A DNA stretch of 29,834 bases. It comes from Bacteroidia bacterium. GTDB lineage: Bacteria; Bacteroidota; Bacteroidia; Bacteroidales; Azobacteroidaceae. Under the pieces are notes generated by a model that was given only the letters and a program-made list of their open reading frames with translations, searched no databases and had not been told where the DNA came from. A program made the position numbers and the translations under genes. The stretch is taken from contig BNTV01000057.1 in NCBI GenBank assembly GCA_025996865.1, positions 1 through 29,834 on the forward strand. Direction: 5' to 3'. Positions 24,418 through 29,834 of this stretch are shown here, piece after piece. Within the stretch, counting starts at the first letter, position 1. Each line of letters opens with the position of its first letter.

Positions 24418-25782
24418 TTATATTTCCCCGGCAATCGTTGTACCTTGCAGAATCCGGTCAGCCATACTGATACCGTTGCGGATATTTCCGGCAAGGATTA
24501 ATCCGGGATAACGATTTTGCAACTTTTCGATGGTTTCCAAACGTTCACCCGTGCTTTTTTCATACTGAGGAATCGCGTGCGCGTGGCGTGCAATGTAAAT
24601 CATATCCGGTTCGACATTTGCCGGAAACCGAAGCATTTCGTGAAATTCGCGGACGACTATATTTTCGATGCCTTTATCGGACAATTCGGTAAGCTGTCCG
24701 GCTTTGACACCGCCTATAAAAAACGAAAAAGTCATGCCTTTTTCTGGAGCGCGTCCGCTGAAACAGGCAGCAGGAAAAAGGATGCCCAACAAGTCTTTTT
24801 TTTCGCGGGAAGGAATTAATCCGCCGAAAGCATTGAAGCGTAAACCCTGTGTATTTTTCATTCCCACAGCCACTTGTACAATTTGTGCATAGCGAAGGCC
24901 GGTGATTTTATCCATTTCCATCCGGTCGATAAAAGGAAGAATTTCCGGTAAAACAGATGCGCCGACAGTCGTAATCACTTTTTCCGCTTGCAGCCTTTTC
25001 TCTCCTTCCGGAGTAGAATAAATAACCTGCCAGTGATTTTCCACCGGTTGAATTGTCAAAGAAGATACCGATAACAGGATGTTTTCCCGTCCGATGGCGT
25101 CTGCCAAAGCGGCAGTCAGATTGCTCAATCCGCCCCGGGCGGAAAAAACTTTTTTGGTTGCCAAGCGGTCGCGTTCCGTCTTCGGTTCTTTGGCTTTGGC
25201 GATGGTTCCCTTGATGAAACTACCGTAATTTTGTTCCAAATTATACAATTTCGGAAGTGCGTAGCGGGTAACCAAACGCTCAGGGTCTCCTGCATAAATA
25301 CCTGAGATAAAAGGATCGACGCAATAATCCACGTAGGATTTTCCCAAACGGCGAAGCGCCAATTCAGCAACCGATTCGTCGGGATTTGTTCCTTTGGGCC
25401 GGAAAGGCTCGCCGAGGATACGGAATTTGTCTTTCCAAGTAATAATAGGAGTCGTAATGCCGCTCAATAATCCGCCGGGTAATTCCAGGAAACGGCCGTC
25501 TTTCCATATTAACCGGCGTTTGGCGCTTTCATCGGCGGTTTCCAATTCACAAGCCGGAGATAATGCAGTAAATAATTCTGTTACTTCGGGATGGGAAACA
25601 CTTCCCGTGTTTGGTCCCGTTTCAAATACAAAACCATCCTTTTGTAAGGTTTGGATTTGTCCGCCGATGCGGTCGTTTTTTTCCAGAATCAGGACTTTCT
25701 TTCCGCGTTTTACCAAGTGAAAAGCGGTAGTTAAGCCGGTTAGGCCGGCGCCGATGATGATGATTGGATGACTGTTTTGCAT
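24418..25782 (-). CDS. hemG: Protoporphyrinogen oxidase (HemY-type)
   Basis: 454 residues. N-terminal FAD-binding Rossmann motif: IIIIGAGLTGLTTAFHL (about 7-23), acidic residue after the second strand (LILEKNDRIGGQI, about 32-43). Then FETGPNTG and VDPFISGIYAGDPERL, both conserved in protoporphyrinogen oxidases and placing it here rather than in other amine oxidases. The C-terminus has AGNIRNGISMADRI, the FAD-binding end motif. It oxidises protoporphyrinogen IX to protoporphyrin IX, the penultimate step of protoheme synthesis, at the membrane or in the cytoplasm. The naming hemG/hemY differs by database. Preceded after 12 bp by the MORN gene, with which it probably shares a transcript. Confidence 0.92.
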   Translation of the reverse strand: MQNSHPIIIIGAGLTGLTTAFHLVKRGKKVLILEKNDRIGGQIQTLQKDGFVFETGPNTGSVSHPEVTELFTALSPACELETADESAKRRLIWKDGRFLELPGGLLSGITTPIITWKDKFRILGEPFRPKGTNPDESVAELALRRLGKSYVDYCVDPFISGIYAGDPERLVTRYALPKLYNLEQNYGSFIKGTIAKAKEPKTERDRLATKKVFSARGGLSNLTAALADAIGRENILLSVSSLTIQPVENHWQVIYSTPEGEKRLQAEKVITTVGASVLPEILPFIDRMEMDKITGLRYAQIVQVAVGMKNTQGLRFNAFGGLIPSREKKDLLGILFPAACFSGRAPEKGMTFSFFIGGVKAGQLTELSDKGIENIVVREFHEMLRFPANVEPDMIYIARHAHAIPQYEKSTGERLETIEKLQNRYPGLILAGNIRNGISMADRILQGTTIAGEI

Positions 25783-25794
25783 TACCGGATATTC

Positions 25795-27126
25795 TTAGTT
25801 CACTTCTTTTTCTTCTGATATTTTACCGTATTGATCGTACGTTTTTCTAAGGCCTTTTACACGTCCGGCCACATAAGTACCTGTTTCCCGTAAGCCGTCT
25901 TCATTGTACCGGTATAGTCTGTAAGGCCCGTTTTTTTCTCCTTTGGTATATTGGAACACTTCGTATAGTTTACCATTGTCGCTGTAACGAATATAGGCGC
26001 CTTCCAATTCACCGTCAAGGTAGTTTTCTTCTTTTTGCTTTTTACCATATTCATCTTCATATACCCAATGTCCGGTTTTCTTTCCGTTTTTATATTGTCC
26101 TTTGGTTTTCATGCCTTTGGTGCCTTCCAACCATTGTTCGGTATATTCTCCTTCATATTTACCGTTTACTTCATATAATGTCTGGACATAGCCTCCAATA
26201 TTACTTGAAATTTGCTTTGTTCGTTTTACCGGTCCGGAACCGGTATCCGAAGATACTTCCCCGTCTTTGTAAAAAATTTCGCTTTTAATGTTACCGTCAC
26301 CGAAATTGTATTTTCGTTCCCATCCGTTTTTCTTCCCGTTTTTCAGTTCACGAACAACTTCTACCGTATTGTCGGTATAATAAAGGGTTTCTTTTATTTT
26401 TTCATCATTGGCATATACATCAGTACGGGTTTTCTGTCCGTTTTTCTTTCCATATTCCCAGACGCCTTCTTTTTTCCCGTTGACATATCGTCCTTTTTTC
26501 TGTACATTACCGTTGGTAAATATTTCGGAATATTCACCATCATATTTTCCTTCTTTATCATAATAGGCCGTTTGGACGTAATCCCCGATATTTTTGACTT
26601 CTTTGCCTGTTGCTTTCCCTGTTGCATAGTTTGTTTGGGAGCGGATATTGCCTTCGCTGTCGTAATGAATTTCCGGTCCGTTCTGTAATCCGTCTTTGAA
26701 ATTGACTTCACTTTCGATTTTGCCGTTCGAAGCGTATTGAAGGAATTTTCCATCGGGTTTCCCTTTTACGTAGTTGCGGGAAACTTTAACGGAACCGTCC
26801 GAATAATATTCTTTATACGGGCCGTCCAGGATGCCGTCATCATAAACACGTTCTTCTATCAAGACATTGTTCTTGTATGTTTTCCAGTTTCCGTTGGGTA
26901 TGCCGTCTTTGAATAGCGCTTCGGTGTATTGTGTGGTATAACCGTCGATGATGCGGGAATTGCCCTGTAACGGTTTTTCCGTTTTATAATCACGGCAATA
27001 ATAACGTCCGTCTCCTAAGTTATAACATTCAATGTCGCGTAATTTAACTTCGTTTTGTGCTGTTGCCGATTGGACTACTGTTAAAATCAGAATCAACAAT
27101 GTTATTAGATGTAGCTTATTTTTCAT
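25795..27126 (-). CDS. Exported MORN/YwqK-repeat protein
   Basis: 443 residues. Signal peptide at 1-23 (LHLITLLILILTVVQSATAQ). Nearly all the rest is a series of YwqK/MORN-type repeats of about 23 residues, each with a DG-x-x-x-G-x-(W/Y)-x-x-Y core: DGIPNGNWKTYKNN, DGILDGPYKEYYSDG, KGKPDGKFLQYASNG, NGKKEGVWEYGKKNG, NGKKTGHWVYEDEYG, KGEKNGPYRLYRYNE. Roughly a dozen units can be seen. Such proteins form elongated beta structures; the label 'toxin-antitoxin system YwqK antitoxin' used in databases is not supported by anything here. Envelope location is likely; function is unknown. It lies between hemN and hemG and has its own promoter (27162-27192). Confidence 0.85.
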   Translation of the reverse strand: MKNKLHLITLLILILTVVQSATAQNEVKLRDIECYNLGDGRYYCRDYKTEKPLQGNSRIIDGYTTQYTEALFKDGIPNGNWKTYKNNVLIEERVYDDGILDGPYKEYYSDGSVKVSRNYVKGKPDGKFLQYASNGKIESEVNFKDGLQNGPEIHYDSEGNIRSQTNYATGKATGKEVKNIGDYVQTAYYDKEGKYDGEYSEIFTNGNVQKKGRYVNGKKEGVWEYGKKNGQKTRTDVYANDEKIKETLYYTDNTVEVVRELKNGKKNGWERKYNFGDGNIKSEIFYKDGEVSSDTGSGPVKRTKQISSNIGGYVQTLYEVNGKYEGEYTEQWLEGTKGMKTKGQYKNGKKTGHWVYEDEYGKKQKEENYLDGELEGAYIRYSDNGKLYEVFQYTKGEKNGPYRLYRYNEDGLRETGTYVAGRVKGLRKTYDQYGKISEEKEVN

Positions 27127-27161
27127 TTCATTAAAAATTTAAAATTGGATAAATCATGTTG

Positions 27162-27192
27162 CAAACTTACGTAAAATTTCTCGAATTACAAA
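27162..27192 (-). promoter_or_regulatory. Promoter for MORN protein and hemG
   Basis: Minus strand TTTG (27189-27192), 19-bp spacer, TAAGTTTG (27162-27169): a full Bacteroidetes -33/-7 pair. Predicted start near 27155, about 29 bp upstream of the ATG at 27126. Confidence 0.7.
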
Positions 27193-27200
27193 AATGAAGT

Positions 27201-28562
27201 TTACACCGGTTTTGAAAAAACTTTATCCGTATAAAGCATCAATTTATCCAATGCAGCCGCGACATTCCGCACAAAAAGCCTCCCTTCGGGCTTTATATCC
27301 ATCCGGTTGTCATCAAAAGAAATGATACCGTCGGCGGCAAACTCCTGAAAACGAACCGGATTATAAGCTGTTGCCTGCTTGATTTTTTCTACGGAAAGCG
27401 CAAGCCGTTCCGATAAATCCTGCCAGTCGAAGCTGTAATTGCACATCAATGTTTCAATGACTTCGCGGGTGATTTGTTCGTCTTCGCTCAAAAAATATCC
27501 TTTGACGGTAGCAAAACCTTGATTGATCCGCTCTATGTAATCGTCGATGCTTTTGCTGTTTTGTGCATACGCGCCCGAAAGCTGACTGATGGCCGTCACT
27601 CCGAACGCATAAACCTGTCCGGTGGTGCGCCGGGTACAGTATCCTTGGAAATTGCGATGCAATTGCCTGTTTTGAAGCGCGGTATATAGTTCGTCGGAAG
27701 ATTTTACAAAATGGTCGAGACCAATGGCTTGATAACCGGATTGGGTGAGAATTTCCCTTGCTTGTTCGTACATCCGGCTCTTTTCTTCCTGCGCGGGAAG
27801 ACCGGTTTTTTCCAACAATAATTGCCTTTTGTTCACCCAAGGAACATGCGCATACGAAAAAGTAACCAAACGATCGGGTTGCAACTCAATGGCTTTTGAA
27901 ATGGATTTGACAAAGCTATCTGCTGTTTGCAAAGGTAAACCGTACAAAAAATCCAGATTGATGCCGGCGTTTTTTTGCCGCAAAATTTGGAAAATCGTTT
28001 CCAAAGGCAATAAAGAAGGTTTGCGATTAGATGCCTTCAAAACCTTTTCATCAAAATCCTGAATGCCGGTGCTGAAACGGTTAAAACCTGCGCCGGTCAG
28101 CGATTGCCAGTAATTTTCATCCAAATAACCGGGGTGACATTCGATGGCAATTTCCGGTTGGTCGATGTGAGGAAAAGTTGAAAGCAGATGATCGTTCAAT
28201 TCTTTCAGAATCGTTGCCGGTAAGACGGTAGGCGTCCCGCCGCCATAATGGATTTGTGCGATTTTCCGCTTCTTGTCAATGTGAGGCAAAACCCTGTCTA
28301 TTTCCTTATGAAGCGCGGAAATATACCGGTCTGTTTTGTCCGGTTTCGCCATAGCGAAAGAGTTGCATCCGCAGTAATAACAAAGGTGGCGGCAAAACGG
28401 AATATGAAAATAAAAAGAAAGATGTTGCGGTTCGCTTGCATTGGAAGCGTCCAATGCGGATTCGTAATCTTTCGCGGTAAAAGATTCGTTGAAGTAATTG
28501 GCCGGCGGATAGCTGGTATAGCGGGGAACCGGGGTATTGTATTTTTTTAATAAATCGCTCAT
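27201..28562 (-). CDS. hemN: Oxygen-independent coproporphyrinogen III oxidase
   Basis: 453 residues, as in HemN. PRYTSYPPANYF at the N-terminus is the family signature. The radical-SAM cluster motif is FCRHLCYYCGCN (Cys57, 61, 64, plus the following Cys66), exactly the HemN CxxxCxxCxC form that separates true HemN from HemW. GGGTP (about 107-111) binds S-adenosylmethionine; YCTRRTTGQVYAFGVTAIS matches the substrate-domain segment. It converts coproporphyrinogen III to protoporphyrinogen IX without oxygen, in the cytoplasm. The next step is HemG, coded two genes downstream. The 5' leader contains a copy of the dispersed repeat 4 bp before the start codon. Confidence 0.95.
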   Translation of the reverse strand: MSDLLKKYNTPVPRYTSYPPANYFNESFTAKDYESALDASNASEPQHLSFYFHIPFCRHLCYYCGCNSFAMAKPDKTDRYISALHKEIDRVLPHIDKKRKIAQIHYGGGTPTVLPATILKELNDHLLSTFPHIDQPEIAIECHPGYLDENYWQSLTGAGFNRFSTGIQDFDEKVLKASNRKPSLLPLETIFQILRQKNAGINLDFLYGLPLQTADSFVKSISKAIELQPDRLVTFSYAHVPWVNKRQLLLEKTGLPAQEEKSRMYEQAREILTQSGYQAIGLDHFVKSSDELYTALQNRQLHRNFQGYCTRRTTGQVYAFGVTAISQLSGAYAQNSKSIDDYIERINQGFATVKGYFLSEDEQITREVIETLMCNYSFDWQDLSERLALSVEKIKQATAYNPVRFQEFAADGIISFDDNRMDIKPEGRLFVRNVAAALDKLMLYTDKVFSKPV

Positions 28563-28565
28563 TTT

Positions 28566-28586
28566 ATAGTGTTAAGTTAATTTTAT
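28566..28586 (+). repeat. Copy 3 of dispersed repeat (21 nt)
   Basis: Identical to 22908-22928; core also at 14320-14335. Here it forms the leader of hemN: on the minus strand the repeat ends 3 bp before the ATG. The repeat is thus found at a gene end, a gene start and a pseudogene breakpoint. Confidence 0.75.
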
Positions 28587-28712
28587 GTAGTAGTGGAGTA
28601 CCGGATTGCTTCGGGCAAGCCCTCGCAATGACGTGCAAAATACCCTTTTTGGTCAGCCCCACACCCTTAATAATTCACTGCAAAATTACAGCTTTATTTG
28701 TAATCTGCAAAA

Positions 28713-28756
28713 CAAAAAAACACAAGGTATTTTGACTCCTTGTGCTTTTTTGTTTT
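28713..28756. terminator. Bidirectional intrinsic terminator
   Basis: Stem CACAAGG (28721-28727) / CCTTGTG (28738-28744) with a 10-nt loop, flanked by A7 on the left and T6 on the right, so each strand has a U-run after the stem. It would end transcription of the FISUMP gene reading leftwards, before hemN. Confidence 0.8.
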
Positions 28757-28890
28757 TGAAACCGCAGGGCGGTTTGACAGGTCTGCCTTGTTCAGTCCCT
28801 GCCGATGGCACAGCCGCTATCCCTCGATTGAAGGTCTTCCTTGCCTTCGCCGGTACACGATAACGCCCATCATCTTGTTTACAATTACGC

Positions 28891-28928
28891 ACCTGCTAAC
28901 GTTGGGATGAATCCCAACGTCGGCAGGT
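28891..28928. repeat. Near-perfect 38-nt hairpin after FISUMP gene
   Basis: ACCTGC...GCAGGT outer arms and ACGTTGGGAT / ATCCCAACGT inner arms, separated by one 2x2 mismatch. It starts 14 nt after the stop codon of the FISUMP gene and has no T-run. It may be an mRNA end structure, a dispersed palindrome, or a hairpin of the kind found just downstream of diversity-generating retroelement targets. Confidence 0.75.
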
Positions 28929-28941
28929 ACTCAGGTCACAC

Positions 28942-29834
28942 TCATTCCGATACACAGCGGACAGGGAAGCCGAACGTCCGATAGATGTTGTTGACCGCTG
29001 GGGTCGCCGCCGCGCTACCGAAGCTCAAGTAGAAGCCGCCAGAAGAGCTGCTCGGTGATGAAGACCATGCATAGCCGCGCGTACCCACGACGTCCAATGC
29101 GCCCGTCGAATTGTCACGATACCCGGAAGCGGGGAAGTACGGAGTGTTTAATTTTCGCAACTGCATTCCGTTGGTAAAGGCAGTGGTGCCGTCTGCATTC
29201 ACGGTAGAAACACCACCCCAACTGGCGGCGCCGGCATTACCGTAATCGCCCGCTTCTCCAAACTCAGCCGAAGTCGGCATGCGCCAGCGTTTACCCTTTG
29301 GAGCCCAGCCCCTCTCTGTTAAATATTTGCATATATCGCCTACTCCGCTGATAGTGTCATAGGCTGTTTCGGTCAGGTATTTAGCGCTACGGGGATAAGT
29401 GCCGGGATCAGACGTAACGTGAGGAATAGCATTCCAAGCCGGAGCAGCGGTAACAGGCTCGCCTCCCATCGGATAAATTACCGTATTACCTTGAGTATAT
29501 GGACCTTCAGGCGAGATACCTGTAAGGCTGCCCCACTGGAAATAAACTCCCTGATACTGCTCGTTGGTTTTAACGTTACTGTCATCAAACGTCAAATGCT
29601 TAAGCGCAGCATCATAATAGATGTTTGAACCTGCCCAGTGCAAACGAAGCAGCTCTTCCTGGGTAACTTCATCGTAATCACTTACCGTAACACCTTTAAA
29701 TTCGATGGGTTTTTTACCAAACAGTTCAAACTGGAAGGTATATTGGCGTTCCATTTCAAACGCGATGGAAGATTTATACGCATCGCCAACGATGGCCGGA
29801 ACTGGAACCGCATAAGTCCTGTCTGTCGCACCGG
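28942..29834 (-). CDS. FISUMP / C-type-lectin-like domain protein (5' end outside window)
   Basis: The frame is open to the window edge (upstream residues read RTYAVPVPAIVGDAYK), so the ATG at 29754 is internal and the gene is partial. About 297 residues are visible. The first ~110 form a beta-rich segment (FQFELFGKKPIEFKGVTV, LLRLHWAGSNIYYD). The second half is a Fib_succ_major/FISUMP domain with a C-lectin/formylglycine-enzyme-like fold: KGKRWRMPTSAEFGE, FPASGYRD, GYAWSSS and the closing GFPVRCVSE. The last ~45 residues before PVRC are rich in small and aromatic residues from NNC/NNT codons, as in variable regions of diversity-generating retroelement targets. Surface exposure and ligand binding are likely; the ligand is unknown. 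Confidence 0.8.
   Translation of the reverse strand, partial: GATDRTYAVPVPAIVGDAYKSSIAFEMERQYTFQFELFGKKPIEFKGVTVSDYDEVTQEELLRLHWAGSNIYYDAALKHLTFDDSNVKTNEQYQGVYFQWGSLTGISPEGPYTQGNTVIYPMGGEPVTAAPAWNAIPHVTSDPGTYPRSAKYLTETAYDTISGVGDICKYLTERGWAPKGKRWRMPTSAEFGEAGDYGNAGAASWGGVSTVNADGTTAFTNGMQLRKLNTPYFPASGYRDNSTGALDVVGTRGYAWSSSPSSSSGGFYLSFGSAAATPAVNNIYRTFGFPVRCVSE
28945..29080 (-). other. Possible hypervariable (VR-like) segment
   Basis: This is the C-terminal coding end, from RGYAWSS to FPVRCVSE. Codons include AGC AGC, GGC GGC TTC TAC, AGC TTC GGT AGC, GTC AAC AAC ATC TAT and TTC GGC TTC, a pattern that adenine-directed changes of AAC/AAT codons would give. No template repeat or reverse transcriptase is present in the window. 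Confidence 0.35.

Larger units (their letters stand above)
28587..28941. other. Non-coding region with hairpins and repeats
   Basis: No convincing gene; two overlapping open frames of 85 and 68 codons have no recognisable features. It contains a small palindrome (28605-28629: ATTGC/GCAAT with GGG/CCC inside) in a sequence GATTGCTTCGG..CTCGCAATGACG that resembles short palindromes scattered in many bacterial genomes, a bidirectional terminator (28713-28756), a GC hairpin AAACCGC/GCGGTTT (28759-28775), and the large palindrome at 28891-28928. The 28776-28890 part is more GC-rich than its surroundings and is unexplained. Confidence 0.6.

Noticed and set aside
25795..27126. Type of toxin-antitoxin component (YwqK antitoxin)
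   Set aside because: The database label is attached to many MORN-type proteins; here there is a signal peptide and no partner toxin.
28606..28892. 85- and 68-codon open frames on both strands
   Set aside because: They run through a terminator hairpin and palindromes, have no homology I recognise and overlap each other.
28563..29834. Complete diversity-generating retroelement
   Set aside because: No reverse transcriptase, template repeat or accessory gene is present between the FISUMP gene and hemN; only a possible target remains.

Overview
The window looks like a piece of a Bacteroidetes (Bacteroidales-like) chromosome. Four lines of evidence support this. Three secreted proteins end in type IX secretion (T9SS/Por) type A sorting domains with 'YPNP'/'FPNP' starts. 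Several intergenic regions carry the Bacteroidetes promoter form TTTG - 19/20 bp - TAnnTTTG. Intergenic DNA is AT-rich with few Shine-Dalgarno sites. The gene families (FadL-type porin, TPR regulator, FISUMP domain protein, MORN/YwqK protein) are typical of the phylum. No tRNA, rRNA, CRISPR array, intact insertion sequence or complete phage is visible.

Layout. 1-1282: a TPR lipoprotein/transmembrane regulator gene split into two halves in opposite orientation, with a 19-bp inverted repeat at the ends of the inverted part. 1283-1663: divergent non-coding region with a strong palindrome. 1664-14043: a T9SS surface-protein cluster on the plus strand, made of a small sorting-domain protein, a collagen-like/InlB-like repeat protein, a 3181-residue LamG-containing adhesin, and a small lipoprotein-like protein with a domain also present in the giant protein. 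14060-14334: a RhuM-family pseudogene. 14363-16689: an SGNH esterase and a Kelch-like T9SS protein (minus strand, ATGA overlap). 16800-17073: remnant of a membrane-protein gene. 17091-20802: nucleoside phosphorylase, FloA flotillin, NfeD partner and a PD40 propeller protein, all on the minus strand. 20872-22911, plus strand: a decayed toxin gene with its apparently intact antitoxin, an MscS channel and an LEA-type lipoprotein. 22963-28562, minus strand: FadL-like porin, heme enzymes hemG and hemN with a MORN-repeat protein between them. 28563-28941: structured non-coding region with repeats and a bidirectional terminator. 28942-29834: a partial FISUMP/C-type-lectin-like protein whose C-terminal segment resembles the variable region of a diversity-generating retroelement target and is followed by a near-perfect hairpin.

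How the genes fit together. Much of the coding capacity is envelope and surface biology: secreted adhesins, a porin, membrane-domain proteins FloA/NfeD, a mechanosensitive channel and lipoproteins. The heme genes form a metabolic block: HemN makes protoporphyrinogen IX and HemG oxidises it. Several genes are broken (regulator, RhuM, membrane protein, HigB-like toxin), which points to recent gene loss and rearrangement. A 16-nt sequence recurs at three places, including the broken end of the RhuM gene. The most interesting candidates for follow-up are the inverted regulator segment at the left edge, the possible hypervariable FISUMP target at the right edge, and the orphaned antitoxin.
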